NCBI RefSeq assembly: GCF_903645355.1
Contig: NZ_CAHJXR010000003.1
Coordinates: 1 to 64,000 of the forward strand
Direction: 5' to 3'
Source of the DNA: Schaalia sp. Marseille-Q2122
Lineage (GTDB): Bacteria > Actinomycetota > Actinomycetes > Actinomycetales > Actinomycetaceae
DNA: 64,000 bases
Shown: piece after piece, positions 42,120-51,991 of the stretch
Position numbering within the stretch: the first letter of the stretch is position 1
Layout: each line of letters starts with the position of its first letter
Notes under the pieces: generated by a model
Seen by the model: only the letters and a program-made list of their open reading frames with translations
Told to the model about the DNA's origin: nothing
The model's database searches: none
Made by a program: the position numbers and the translations under genes

Positions 42120-44072
42120 CTACAGCCTCCACCTGGCCACAGCGCTTTGATCCTCCCAGAACTCACGGTAGGTGGGGGAAGCCTCGTACAGCTCATCATG
42201 ACTGCCCACGGCCTCCACCGCCCCATCGGTGAGGACAATGATTTGATCGGCTCGGCGGATGGTGCTCAAGCGGTGAGCAATCACCAAGACCGTGCGGCCC
42301 TGTGCCAGGTCATCCAGGCTCTCAGTCACGCGCGCCTCGTTGACGCCGTCTAAGGCGCTGGTGACCTCGTCAAGCAGAAGGATGGGGGCATCCTTCAAGA
42401 ATGCGCGCGCTAAGGCCACGCGTTGCCTTTCCCCGCCCGACACTGAGGCGCCGCCCTCGCCAACCCGGGTCTGCCACCCCTGCGGCAAACGCTCGATGAC
42501 CTCGGTTAATGCCGCGCGCTGAGCGGCGGCGTGCACCTCTTCATCGGAGGCGCCGGGCCGACCAATGCGGACATTTTCCTCAATGGTGGTATCGAACAAG
42601 TAGACATCCTGGAACACCATGGACATGAGGCTCATCAGGTGCTCCTCGCTCATGTCGCGCACATCCACGCCGCCGACGGTGATGCGTCCGGCGCCGACAT
42701 CCCAGAAGCGGGCGGCCAGGCGCGACAGGGTGGACTTGCCTGAACCTGACGGGCCGACGATTGCCGTCACCAACCCGGCCGGCACGCTGAAAGAAACATT
42801 ACGGAGAACCTGACGAGGTGCCCGCGCGGCTGAGTTGAGAGTTGAGCCAGGGTTGAGAGTTGAGCCAGGGGTGGGAGCAGAGCCAGGGGTGGGAGCAGAG
42901 CCAGAGGTGAGCGCAGAGCCTGAGTGAGGGCCAGAGCTTTGGCCGGCCGCAAACCCAGAGGTGGGTAGTGCCTCGGGGGCGGAAAAACTCCCGGAGCCGG
43001 ACACACTCTCTGAGCCAGACGCATCCCCTGTACCAGGCGTATTCCCAGCCTCGTCGTAGGAAAACTCCACGCCCTCAAAGCGAATATCAAAAGGCGCGCT
43101 CGCAGTTTTCTCTGCCCCCACAGCGGGTGCAGGCAGCAGGGGAGCCTCTGTAATGTCCTCAATGGCGTCCATAGCAACCTGCGCTTCATGCAGGGCATCA
43201 ACGTAGAAAGCCAACATGCCCACGGGCTCACTAAAACGAGCCGCCATCAGGGCTAACGCGATAAAGACCGGCGCGCTCATTGACCCGGCAAAGAGCAGGG
43301 CAATACCGACAGCAATACTGCCGAGCATGCCCGCAGCGACGGCCGTGTGGAACAGCGAGCCGGCAGGGCCTTTAGCTTTACCTGCGGTAAACATGGTGTC
43401 ACGCTCTGACGCCAGGGCATCCTCCAAAGGAGCCCACCCATTGCGGCAGCTGTCGGTCGCCCGCAAAATAGGCTGGAGCTGCGCGAACTCCATAATCCGA
43501 TTCGACAGGTGATGCAGTTCCACGGCGTGCACCTGATGCTCGCGCACGACCATGCGGCGCATCCAGCGCAGCGCCCCCAATGCCACGGGCACGGGCAGCA
43601 CCATCACCAGTGCCACACGCCAATCCACCACGACCGTCACCAGGAAAATGCCCACCAGGCTCCCTGCAGCCGAGGCAATATAGGGCAGTGCGATTGAGGG
43701 CATGTGGGACAGGAAGCTGACATCGCGTGAGGCGGCCTTGCTCACCTTCCCCACCGCGCTGGCATTAAACCAGCCCAGGGGTAGTTTCTGGACGCGTTCG
43801 GCCACCCGGCAGATCAGCGTGCCGCACACCTCCAGGCAGGCAAGAGCCATGGATTGCAGGCTCGCGGTAATAGAAAACGCCAAGGACACGGCAACAGCTA
43901 ACGCCACCGCGGCCAGCCAGCCCCAGGCGGGCTCACCAGCCAGGAAGCGTGAGAGGAAGGGAATGAGCAGCCCCAGGGCAACGCCTTGGAACACTCCGCC
44001 CAGAGCGTGGCCGACGAGCATCCGCGTCGTCGCCGCGCGTTGGCCGATAATGCGGAAAAACTGGGTAATCAT
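42120..44072 (-). CDS. ABC exporter-type protein, fused membrane and ATPase domains (subunit 2)
   Basis: 650 residues from the ATG at 44,072. Residues 1-310 hold six membrane segments of an ABC1 domain; the rest is an ATPase with GPSGSGKST, VSGGERQR and ILLLDEVTSALD. An unusual 70-residue Ser/Gly/Pro insert lies inside the ATPase between FSYDEA and RQVLRNV, made partly of GSAPTP/GSTLNP repeats (DNA about 42,830-43,040). The ATG overlaps the stop of the upstream partner, so both form a heterodimer of the IrtAB type. Together with the ECF genes upstream and the iron box, uptake of an iron chelate or haem is the best guess. Confidence 0.85.
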   Translation of the reverse strand: MITQFFRIIGQRAATTRMLVGHALGGVFQGVALGLLIPFLSRFLAGEPAWGWLAAVALAVAVSLAFSITASLQSMALACLEVCGTLICRVAERVQKLPLGWFNASAVGKVSKAASRDVSFLSHMPSIALPYIASAAGSLVGIFLVTVVVDWRVALVMVLPVPVALGALRWMRRMVVREHQVHAVELHHLSNRIMEFAQLQPILRATDSCRNGWAPLEDALASERDTMFTAGKAKGPAGSLFHTAVAAGMLGSIAVGIALLFAGSMSAPVFIALALMAARFSEPVGMLAFYVDALHEAQVAMDAIEDITEAPLLPAPAVGAEKTASAPFDIRFEGVEFSYDEAGNTPGTGDASGSESVSGSGSFSAPEALPTSGFAAGQSSGPHSGSALTSGSAPTPGSAPTPGSTLNPGSTLNSAARAPRQVLRNVSFSVPAGLVTAIVGPSGSGKSTLSRLAARFWDVGAGRITVGGVDVRDMSEEHLMSLMSMVFQDVYLFDTTIEENVRIGRPGASDEEVHAAAQRAALTEVIERLPQGWQTRVGEGGASVSGGERQRVALARAFLKDAPILLLDEVTSALDGVNEARVTESLDDLAQGRTVLVIAHRLSTIRRADQIIVLTDGAVEAVGSHDELYEASPTYREFWEDQSAVARWRL

Positions 44073-45997
44073 TGCTGTGCCTCCCACATGCGTCGGTACA
44101 CGCCAGCCTCGCCTCCAGAAGCCCCGCCTCGCAGCAGCTCCTCATGCGTGCCGACCTCAACGACGCGCCCTTCATCCAGGACAACAATCTGATCAACGCC
44201 CTCAATGGTGCTCAGGCGGTGGGCGATGACCATGACGGTGCGTTCGCGCGCCAGGGCGGTCAGGGCCCGCTGGATGAGGCGCTCCGAATGCGGGTCGGTC
44301 TGCGAGGTTGCCTCATCCAAGAGCAGCAGCGGCGCATCGGACAGGAAAGCCCGCGCCAGGGCGATGCGCTGTTTTTCGCCGCCCGACAGGTGCGCGCCGT
44401 CCTCGCCAAGCACGGTGTCGTAGCCGTGGGGGAACTCCATAATCCGGTCGTGAATGAGGGCCTTGCGGGCGGCCTCTTCAATCGCCGCATCGGAGGCGCC
44501 GGGCACAGCCAGGCGGATATTCTCACGCACGGTGTCGGTTAGCAGACCAGGGTCTTGCAGCAGAATCGTCATCGTCGACAGCAGCGAGGACGTGGAGAGG
44601 TCACGCACATCCACCCCGTCGACGCGCACGCTGCCGCCGCTGACATCCCAAAAACGCGCGGCCAGGCGCACCAGCGTACTCTTGCCCGACCCGGAGGGGC
44701 CCACAACGGCGGTGACTGTGCCCGGTTCACACACGAGGTTCACGCCCGCCACCGCTGGCGGGGCGCCCTCGGCGTAGGCGAAGGTAACGTTGTCAAAGAC
44801 TAACGAGGGTGCCCGCCCGCCCAGATCGAGGGAAACGGGGTGCTCCGCTTCGGGCAATTCGGGCAGGTCAAGGAGTTCGCTCAGGCGCTCAGCGGCGTCC
44901 GCCCCCAGGGTGATGAGGTGGAAGAGCTGACTGACGGAAATCAGGCCACCGGGCAGGGAGACGCCCAGCAGAATAAAGGGGATCAACGTGACGGGCTCAA
45001 TGACGCCCCAGGCGTTCAGCGTTACGCCAAAGCCCAGCACGGGAATGAGCATGCCCGCAGGGGAAAACAGGGCCTGCACCACGGACATGACACTGCCTGA
45101 ACTGCGCATCCAGTCGTAGGCTGCGCCGGTGTAGGTGTCCAAGGCTCCAGAAAAACGGGTGAAGAGCGAGCCTCCATTGCCGAAAGCCTTGACGGTGGCA
45201 ATACCGTCGACGAGCTCCACAGTGGATGCGGCCAGGGTTTTCTCTGCTGACATGAAGCGCTCGCCCGTGTCGGCGGCGCGCACAAAACCCAGGTAGGCCA
45301 GGAGGATGAACACGATCACCACCCAGGCGAACACCAGCAGGGCAAACACCCACGAGCGGGTCAGCAGGTAGGTCAGGGCAGCAAGCGGCGTGCCAATGGC
45401 CGCGCCCAGGTCGGTGGAAAAGTGGGCGATCATCGTGTGAATCTTCGCCACGTCTTCGCTGATGATCGTGTGTACGCGGCCCGAGGATTCCTCGCTATGC
45501 CAGCCCAGCGGTAGGCGCGCCAGATGGCGGGCCACGCGGGTACGCAGGTCGTGGCGGAAATGCCCTTCAACAATATGGGCCCACCCCGTTGAGCTGAAGA
45601 GCACCAGGTGGGACAGGAAGACGCCCGCCGCAATCGCTGCAAACCACGCCCATGCCGCGCCCGAGGTGAGTGTGCCGGCCAGCAGTCCCTCAGCAATGGC
45701 GGTAATGCCAATGGCAGGCAGCAGGGAAAGGGCCGCGCCGATCATGCCCGCTACGAAGGCGGTGATCATCTTGCCTCGCACGGGACGTAGGAGGGTCGAC
45801 AATGCGCCAGTCTGCGGGGCGCGCGCGGTGCCGCTGTCGCCTGTGGAACTAGCCTCGCCTGCGGGAACAGCGCCGCCTGTAGGATCAGTGTTCCCTATGG
45901 AGCCAGTCTCGCTTGCGGGACCAGCCTCGCCCGGCGAGGCCACCGCCCCCTTCTTGTGCCCGACCGGCTGGGCGTCGTCTGTGTGCGCGTCCGTCAT
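44069..45997 (-). CDS. ABC exporter-type protein, fused membrane and ATPase domains (subunit 1)
   Basis: 642 residues. An acidic, Gly/Ala-rich N-terminus (about 1-70) precedes six membrane segments (70-350) and an ATPase with GPSGSGKSTLVRLAARFWD, LSGGEKQR and LLLLDEATSQTDP, ending in the IAHRLSTI switch histidine. It pairs with the next gene by an ATGA overlap. The start lies 11 bases after the ecfT stop, so it belongs to the iron-box operon. IrtAB proteins have exporter folds but import siderophores, which fits the context; an export role is not excluded. Confidence 0.85.
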   Translation of the reverse strand: MTDAHTDDAQPVGHKKGAVASPGEAGPASETGSIGNTDPTGGAVPAGEASSTGDSGTARAPQTGALSTLLRPVRGKMITAFVAGMIGAALSLLPAIGITAIAEGLLAGTLTSGAAWAWFAAIAAGVFLSHLVLFSSTGWAHIVEGHFRHDLRTRVARHLARLPLGWHSEESSGRVHTIISEDVAKIHTMIAHFSTDLGAAIGTPLAALTYLLTRSWVFALLVFAWVVIVFILLAYLGFVRAADTGERFMSAEKTLAASTVELVDGIATVKAFGNGGSLFTRFSGALDTYTGAAYDWMRSSGSVMSVVQALFSPAGMLIPVLGFGVTLNAWGVIEPVTLIPFILLGVSLPGGLISVSQLFHLITLGADAAERLSELLDLPELPEAEHPVSLDLGGRAPSLVFDNVTFAYAEGAPPAVAGVNLVCEPGTVTAVVGPSGSGKSTLVRLAARFWDVSGGSVRVDGVDVRDLSTSSLLSTMTILLQDPGLLTDTVRENIRLAVPGASDAAIEEAARKALIHDRIMEFPHGYDTVLGEDGAHLSGGEKQRIALARAFLSDAPLLLLDEATSQTDPHSERLIQRALTALARERTVMVIAHRLSTIEGVDQIVVLDEGRVVEVGTHEELLRGGASGGEAGVYRRMWEAQQ

Positions 45998-46008
45998 CTC
46001 ACCCTCAC

Positions 46009-46824
46009 TTATACGTCGTGGAGAACCACGCCAGCATCACCAAAGAAATACGCCACCGCGACGGTCGCCACCCAGCCCGCCAGAAGCAGCACACTGTCTC
46101 GCCACCGCCAGGTCAGGACGCGCGGCTCCGTGCGCGTCGGAAACGCGGCAAAAGCGCGCGAATCCATGGACATGGACATGCGCTCCGCATGGCGCACGGC
46201 GGCCGCCGTTAAGGCCGGAATCGACGTCACCCACCGCACAGGTACGGTCAGCAGCGGAGTGCGCAGGCGCGAACCTCGTAGGGCGTGGGCTTCGCGGATA
46301 GCGCGGTGTTCGTCGCGAAAACGCGACATGAAACTCAGGGCGGCGATACCCGCGTAGGGCACGCGGTAGGGCAGGCGCAGGTGCTGGACCAGGGAACGCA
46401 GCAGGTCCTGGGGCGTGGCCAGCAGGCCCGTCAGCGCCGCCAGAGAGATCACCGCCGCGAGCTTCGCCCCCAGTTTCGCGCCAACGAACAGCTGATTGTG
46501 CTCAATGGGCGCCCCCCACAATTCAAAGACCACAGGCGAGGCGCCAACCTTCGAAATGGGCGTGGCCTGCGCCATCGACAGGCTCAACACTGTGGCAAAC
46601 ACCAGCAGTGCCAGGGCAATAGGAATGCCCTTGCGCGGCTGAATAAGGAAGAGCAGCGGGATCGTGAGCGTCAGCGTCCACAGGGCTGGCAGGGGAGTGT
46701 TGAGCGAGGCCACCGCCAGCATCAGCGGCAACGCGGCGGCGAAGGGCGAGAGCGGATCGAAGTTCAACCTGCCTGCAAGACCGGGTAGGGAGGGCAGGGG
46801 CGGTGGAATCATTGGCGGGGTCAT
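46009..46824 (-). CDS. ECF transporter membrane subunit EcfT
   Basis: 271 residues from the ATG at 46,824. It has four to six hydrophobic segments and the two cytoplasmic coupling motifs of EcfT: EAHALRGSRLR and DSRAFAAFPTRT, each an Ala-Arg-Gly/Ala-type motif that docks to the two ATPases. It overlaps the end of the EcfAA' gene (ATGA). Confidence 0.87.
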   Translation of the reverse strand: MTPPMIPPPLPSLPGLAGRLNFDPLSPFAAALPLMLAVASLNTPLPALWTLTLTIPLLFLIQPRKGIPIALALLVFATVLSLSMAQATPISKVGASPVVFELWGAPIEHNQLFVGAKLGAKLAAVISLAALTGLLATPQDLLRSLVQHLRLPYRVPYAGIAALSFMSRFRDEHRAIREAHALRGSRLRTPLLTVPVRWVTSIPALTAAAVRHAERMSMSMDSRAFAAFPTRTEPRVLTWRWRDSVLLLAGWVATVAVAYFFGDAGVVLHDV

Positions 46825-48695
46825 GCGGGCACGACCTCTTTCCATGCGCTCCACTGCGGGCAGACCGCAGAATACTCGCGTGCCCGCGCCGTCATCTGAG
46901 CCAGGGGAGTGGGCATCAGTCCATAGGCTTCGAGCAAGGCAGTGTCGGCCAGTGCGCTCGCGGCAGGCATAAAGGCAGACCGCATGTCGCCGCCGTCTGC
47001 ATGCGCTCCAAGCAGCACCATCGCATCGGCGTACTCGCTAATGAGCTCTAGGTCGTGCGTGGCCACGACAATCACCGCCCCGCGCGCAGCCGCCTGCACC
47101 ATGGCATCCATCAGCCGCAGGGCGTGGCGATGATCCTGCCCAAAAGTTGGCTCATCGAGGCAGATGACGTGGCGTTCCTCGGCCAAAGCGGAGGCGACGG
47201 TCAGGCGCCGCTTCTGCCCGCCAGAGAGCGTGAAAGGATTGGCGTCGGCATGCGCAGAGAGTGAGAACTCCTCCAGCAGGCGCGCCACCGTGCGCTCAAT
47301 CTCTTCGGCTGGACGCCGGGCAATACGCAGGCCGCGCCCCAGTTCAGCGGCGACTGTTCCTTCGAGGAACTGGTGTTCAGGATTTTGGGGGACGAGGGTG
47401 ACGCGCGCATTGGGTCTGCGCGGATGGCGAGCCTTCCCGTCCACGAGGACCCGCCCGGCCTTCCATGGTTGGACGCCGGATAGGGCGCGCAGCAGCGTGG
47501 ATTTTCCGCTGCCATTGATGCCAGCGACGGCAATGATCTGGCCAGGGTGAGCGTGGAAACTGAGGTCGTGCAAGATGGTGCGCGCCTGCCTGCCGCGGCC
47601 TCGCGTGACGTGGAGGCCGTCGACCTCAAGCAGGGGCCGAGAGGCGGAGGTGTGCGCAGGTAGCGGGTCTGGGGCAGTAGGGGCTCCTCCCGCAGGATCA
47701 TCCCAGGTCAGCGTGCCTGCCTGCCGAGCAAAAGCGCGGGCGGCCTCGTCAATCGTCAAAGGGCAGGAGAGCGTAAGGTCGTCGCCTCCCCCTACGTCGC
47801 CAGGCGCGGTGGCCTCGTCGTAAGAGGGGGTGCGCAGCGTCCCCAGGGCATGCTGAAAACGCAGGGCGGAGGGCAGGCGAATCCCCTGCTCGTGCAGGGT
47901 GGGCGCGTGCGCGGAAAAGACCTCGCGCGGGGCGCCCTCAGCGATGACGCGCCCATCGGCGTCGAAGGCAAGCATGTGATCGACGTGCGCGATCACCGGA
48001 TCGAGATTGTGCTCCACCACCAGCACAGCCGTCCCGCGCCCAACGATGTCAGGGAGGAGTGCGTAGAAATTGGCGCCAGCCTGGGGGTCAAGATTGGCGG
48101 TGGGCTCATCTAGGACCAGAAGACGCGGGTGCATTGCCAAAGCGGCGGCCAAAATGACGCGCTGGCGCTGCCCGCCCGACAGGTGCCAGGGGTTGCGCTC
48201 AGCTAAATGCGCAACCCCGACCTGCTTGAGCGCTCTGTGGGCGCGCTGGTCAATCTCGTCCTGGGGGAGGCGCAGGTTTTCGAGCGCGTAGCAGACTTCG
48301 TCCCACACGCGGGTGGTGAGGATCTGCGCGTCGGGATCTTGAAGGACGAGGGCGACGTGGCCGGCGAGGTGAGCGGGGGAGGCGTCAGCTACCTCTTCGC
48401 CGAGGAGGCGCAGTGAGCCTCGGTAGTGGGAGGGAATCGAATGCGGGACGATCCCGTTAAACGCCAAGGTCAGGGAGGATTTACCGCAGCCGCTTGGCCC
48501 AGCCAGGAGAGTCACCTGACCGGGCTGGAGGGTGAGAGAACAGGGCTGAGGCACCCACTGCTCTGCGCCGTGGTAGCGGATGGCCAGATCGGCGGCTGTC
48601 GCAAGGGGCGCCTCGGAAGGGGTGGTGTGCCCCTCGGATGAGGGGGCCTGTTCGGGAAGCATTGCTGAGCGTGGCACTGTGACTGGCAGGCTCAC
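46821..48695 (-). CDS. Fused double ATPase of an ECF transporter (EcfA-EcfA')
   Basis: 624 residues with two complete ABC ATPases. ATPase 1 has [25 protein letters not shown] and LLVLDEPTANLDP. ATPase 2 has GINGSGKSTLLRAL, TLSGGQKRRL and VICLDEPTFGQD. A Pro/Asp-rich linker (about 300-370) joins them. The fused form is that of YkoD. The GTG at 48,695 is chosen because it overlaps the stop of the S-component gene; the frame is open a further 72 bases. With EcfT and the S component it makes one complete importer. Confidence 0.9.
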   Translation of the reverse strand: MSLPVTVPRSAMLPEQAPSSEGHTTPSEAPLATAADLAIRYHGAEQWVPQPCSLTLQPGQVTLLAGPSGCGKSSLTLAFNGIVPHSIPSHYRGSLRLLGEEVADASPAHLAGHVALVLQDPDAQILTTRVWDEVCYALENLRLPQDEIDQRAHRALKQVGVAHLAERNPWHLSGGQRQRVILAAALAMHPRLLVLDEPTANLDPQAGANFYALLPDIVGRGTAVLVVEHNLDPVIAHVDHMLAFDADGRVIAEGAPREVFSAHAPTLHEQGIRLPSALRFQHALGTLRTPSYDEATAPGDVGGGDDLTLSCPLTIDEAARAFARQAGTLTWDDPAGGAPTAPDPLPAHTSASRPLLEVDGLHVTRGRGRQARTILHDLSFHAHPGQIIAVAGINGSGKSTLLRALSGVQPWKAGRVLVDGKARHPRRPNARVTLVPQNPEHQFLEGTVAAELGRGLRIARRPAEEIERTVARLLEEFSLSAHADANPFTLSGGQKRRLTVASALAEERHVICLDEPTFGQDHRHALRLMDAMVQAAARGAVIVVATHDLELISEYADAMVLLGAHADGGDMRSAFMPAASALADTALLEAYGLMPTPLAQMTARAREYSAVCPQWSAWKEVVPA

Positions 48696-49312
48696 TTCGT
48701 GATGCCGACGCCGGCCTTGGCGAGGGCGCGCTTGAGCAGCAGGCAGACGCCCACCCCGGCGAAGCACGAGAGTAGGGAGAGGACCATAGAGATGGCCATG
48801 TCGCTGGTGGAGCCGTCAATGCCGTAGGCGGACCAGTACATCCAGCCGTTCATGCCGCCAAAGACTGCGGCGGAGATCATGTACACCCACCAGGTCCAGA
48901 AGCGGTAGAGGAATAGCGCCACAGGAATTCCGACGAAGGCGGCGCCAATGAGGTTACCGACGATGGCGCCTGCGCCAAGAGAGGTGGTGAAGGTGGAGAT
49001 CACGCCCAGAATGAGGCCTGCGATGACGAAGGCTCCGGGCTTGTTCACGATGACGCCGGGCAGCAGGTAGGGGATCATCCACACGCCCATGATGGCGCAC
49101 ATGATGATGATGCCTCGCGGGGAGGTTGCCACGAGTGGCGTGATGTAGGTCAGGGGGATGGCGATGAGGGAGCCGACGACGGCCAATGCCGCGACGGTCA
49201 TGAGGTTGCGGGTGCCGAGGACGGAGTCGCGCAGTCCTGATCGTGCGGAGCTGCGGATCTCGACGTCGTCACTGATTGAAGTGGGTGAAGAGTCCATGGT
49301 CGGGTCTTTCAT
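48692..49312 (-). CDS. ECF transporter substrate-binding S component (YkoE-like)
   Basis: About 206 residues, with five or six hydrophobic segments after a polar 35-residue N-terminus. MIPYLLPGVIVNKPGAFVI matches the conserved middle of the YkoE-type S-component family. YkoE homologues with YkoD/YkoC are usually linked to thiamine precursors, but no TPP riboswitch is seen here and an iron box lies just upstream, so the cargo is more likely an iron compound. It is the first gene of the five-gene operon S, AA', T, ABC1, ABC2. Starts at 49,312 or 49,297 are both possible. Confidence 0.75.
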   Translation of the reverse strand: MKDPTMDSSPTSISDDVEIRSSARSGLRDSVLGTRNLMTVAALAVVGSLIAIPLTYITPLVATSPRGIIIMCAIMGVWMIPYLLPGVIVNKPGAFVIAGLILGVISTFTTSLGAGAIVGNLIGAAFVGIPVALFLYRFWTWWVYMISAAVFGGMNGWMYWSAYGIDGSTSDMAISMVLSLLSCFAGVGVCLLLKRALAKAGVGITK

Positions 49313-49326
49313 CAACGATCCGTAGT

Positions 49327-49345
49327 TTAGGTGTACCTAACCTTA
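49327..49345. promoter_or_regulatory. DtxR/IdeR-type iron box
   Basis: TTAGGTGTACCTAACCTTA matches 15 of 19 positions of the DtxR consensus TTAGGTTAGSCTAACCTAA. It lies 15 bases before the S-component start, a position that would block transcription or initiation when iron is plentiful. The 260-base gap to the divergent CAP gene has no other motif I recognise. Confidence 0.75.
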
Positions 49346-49604
49346 CCCCTCTCGGGAATGTGATGTTTATGACACTTTGTTCGCCTCGTGGAAGATGAGA
49401 TGAAATTATCTCAAGTTTTCGTAGGTCGCGAAGATGTTGTGAGTGATATTTGACCACGTGGTAAGCGGTTTGGTGTTGTGGAGTTCTCACTTTGTTGCTC
49501 AGTGAGACATAAGTAAGTGGGCATCGCAGGTGATTGGATTGTGGAGTTCGGCACATAGTAGGGTGCCTGTTGCATCCTTCACAGTGCTTAGGAGTTCCTT
49601 CGAC

Positions 49605-51872
49605 ATGACAACTCATTCGACGAAAAAGCGTCTTGCCGCCAGCGCCCTCGCCGCACTGGTTGCCATCCAACTGTCTGGCTGTTCACATGGTGCAGATACC
49701 GCCGATGCCTCCCCTGAGGCCAGCGCGCCAAGCGCAGAGGCGCCACAAAGCCAAGAATCGCTCCAGGGCGCAGAATCCACAACGGAATCGACACCGAAGG
49801 CCGGGGACGCTTCGAAGGAGCAAGAAAAGGCCAACGAGGGCGCCACCCCCGCCAAGGAGCCTGCTGCCAACACAGCTCCTTCACAGGAGCCTTCCGCAGC
49901 GCAGGATGCTAGCCCGCGCCAGAGCGCACCGGCTCCCGTTACCTCCGAGAATGGACGACCCCGCGCCGCAGCTGCCATCCCCGCACCTCAGAGGCACGAG
50001 CAACGGCGCCCTGCTGCGCAAGCTGGGAATGCGTCCGCAGCAACGCCTGCCGAACCGGTCCAGCCGAGCAGGCCCGCCGATCCGGTCCAGCCGAGCAATC
50101 CGCAGCCGACCGATCCGCCCAAGCCCGCAGAGCCCTCGCAGCCTGCCGATCCGAAGCCCGCAGATCCCCCCGCAAGCGAGCCTCCCGCAGTCACCCCCAC
50201 GCCCCCTAGCACCGACAACGGCACCAACGCCGGAGCGGGCGAAGGCAACGGCGCTGGAACGGCTCCCATCACTGTCCCCGACGAAGCCCTCAAGCTGGCT
50301 GAAGCCAAGGCGCGCCTCGAAGTAGCAAAGACCCTGCGCCAGAACAAAGAAAGCGCACTGGCCCAAGCCCGCGAACTCCTCGACGCAAAGAAGACCGCCA
50401 AGGCTGACGCCCTGAGCCGCCAGGCCGCCGCCCAGGCCGAGGTACAAAAGGCCTCCGCCCGCCTGGCCCAGCTGCGCAGCGCCCACGGTGAAGCCAGCGC
50501 CCAGGCGCAGCAGGCCCGCGAAAGCCTCGCCGCCGCGCAGGACACCCTCAACCGGGCCACTGCCGCCCTCGAAGGGGCTCGCACCCGCGAAACCCGGGCA
50601 AGCATCAACCTCGCTACCGCTCAAGGAGCCCTGGCTACCGCCCGCATGCTGGAAAACGAAAAGCGCGGCGAACACCAGCTGGCCAACACCGCCCTCGTCC
50701 GCGCGCAAGACAAGGTCCGCGTTGAACGCGAACGCTACGATGCGCAGCGCGCCGCCTACGAGGCAGGTGCAGGACAGGTCGGCACGGACTGGAACAGCGT
50801 TCCCAAGGAAACTCGCGAGCGCGTCATTGAGGTCATCGTCCTTGACCTCATCAACAAGTACCGTCACAGTGAGGGCCTGCCCGCCTTCAAGACGAATGAC
50901 GCCGTCATGGAGGACGCACGAATCTGGTCGCGCCAAATGGCGACGACGAAGAACTACGTACACGACCGCTTTGCCAACACCACCCTCCGCGGGCGCTACA
51001 ACGCGAACTCCTTCAGTGAAAACATCTTCAACCCGCGTTTCTACGCTGATGAAGATCCCATCGAGATCGCAAAGTTCCTCTTCCTTGGCTGGAAGAACTC
51101 TCCGGGTCACAACAAGAACCTGCTTGAGAACGAATTGCATGAACTCTCTGGTGTGGGTGTCGTCATTGACGAGACCAACCGCGTGTGGGCAACCCACCGC
51201 GCGTGGGGCGTCCCCACTGCCCCCGCCGAAGCCGTGTGGGAGGTGCCCGATACGGGCGCCATCTACGGCGTTGTTGCCACGGAAGAGACCGCGCGCCTTG
51301 CCAACTCGCCCGGCTACACCCCCACTCCGCAGGAGAACCGCCGAACCTACACGGTGGTTGATGCTCCGAGCTCCTTCACCCCCGAGGTGCGCCCCGAAGG
51401 CGTCCAGCCCCCCTCGGATTCGGCGCTCCGCCAGGCCCGGGGCGAACTCGACGCTGCCACTGAGCGTTACGAGGCCACCGGCCAGAGCCTCGCTGCCGCC
51501 ACCGAGGTGACAGAAAATGCGGAGAACTCCGAGCGCGTGGCCAGCCAAGAGTTCACCGAAGCGCAGGGCGCAGTGACCGAGGCGGGCGCCGCCGTTGAGG
51601 AGGCGACGGAAGCGAAGAATGGCGTGGATACCTCCGCCATCGCCCGCGCCGATGAACTCGCCGCTGAGGTCACCGCGGCCACCACTGCCGAGAGTGAAGC
51701 CACCCGCGAGGCACAGAACGCAACCGCCGCCGTTGAGGAGGCGACCTCGCAGGCAACCTCGCAGGAGGAAGCCGTGAGCGCCGCGCAGGCCGAGGCCACC
51801 GCCGCAGCTCAGCAGGTCGCCGAGGCCGAGGCCGCCGTGGCCGCATTGGAAGGAGCGACCACCACCCCCTGA
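49605..51872 (+). CDS. CAP/SCP-domain lipoprotein with coiled-coil flanks
   Basis: 755 residues from the ATG at 49,605. The signal peptide ends in the lipobox LSGC (about 24-27). A long acidic and Pro-rich region follows (28-225), then an Ala/Glu/Gln-rich coiled coil (226-390). Residues about 400-545 form a CAP domain: NKYRHSEGLPAFKTND, YVHDRF, SFSENIF, WKNSPGHNKNLL and VGVVI; the His and Glu of the family cavity are present. A second coiled coil (615-755) ends the protein, with no sortase signal. CAP proteins act outside the cell in adhesion, lipid binding or proteolysis; the role here is unknown. Confidence 0.82.
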   Translation: MTTHSTKKRLAASALAALVAIQLSGCSHGADTADASPEASAPSAEAPQSQESLQGAESTTESTPKAGDASKEQEKANEGATPAKEPAANTAPSQEPSAAQDASPRQSAPAPVTSENGRPRAAAAIPAPQRHEQRRPAAQAGNASAATPAEPVQPSRPADPVQPSNPQPTDPPKPAEPSQPADPKPADPPASEPPAVTPTPPSTDNGTNAGAGEGNGAGTAPITVPDEALKLAEAKARLEVAKTLRQNKESALAQARELLDAKKTAKADALSRQAAAQAEVQKASARLAQLRSAHGEASAQAQQARESLAAAQDTLNRATAALEGARTRETRASINLATAQGALATARMLENEKRGEHQLANTALVRAQDKVRVERERYDAQRAAYEAGAGQVGTDWNSVPKETRERVIEVIVLDLINKYRHSEGLPAFKTNDAVMEDARIWSRQMATTKNYVHDRFANTTLRGRYNANSFSENIFNPRFYADEDPIEIAKFLFLGWKNSPGHNKNLLENELHELSGVGVVIDETNRVWATHRAWGVPTAPAEAVWEVPDTGAIYGVVATEETARLANSPGYTPTPQENRRTYTVVDAPSSFTPEVRPEGVQPPSDSALRQARGELDAATERYEATGQSLAAATEVTENAENSERVASQEFTEAQGAVTEAGAAVEEATEAKNGVDTSAIARADELAAEVTAATTAESEATREAQNATAAVEEATSQATSQEEAVSAAQAEATAAAQQVAEAEAAVAALEGATTTP

Positions 51873-51897
51873 TCTTTCGTGAGTGAGGTGTGAAAAT

Positions 51898-51932
51898 GCT
51901 TGCCGCCCCGCACAATGTGCGGGGCGGCAAGC
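51898..51932. terminator. Hairpin between CAP and glycerophosphodiesterase genes
   Basis: A perfect 16-bp stem (51,898-51,913 with 51,917-51,932), AAT loop, no T run, between converging genes. Confidence 0.7.
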
Positions 51933-51991
51933 GCGTGTGGGAGGCGTGGCGTGTCATCCTCCGAGCATAGGAGACACGCTCAGTGCGCCAT

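Noticed and set aside
48692-49320. TPP riboswitch before the YkoE-like gene
   Set aside because: The leader before the start is too short, and a DtxR-type box occupies it; no thi-box pattern was seen.
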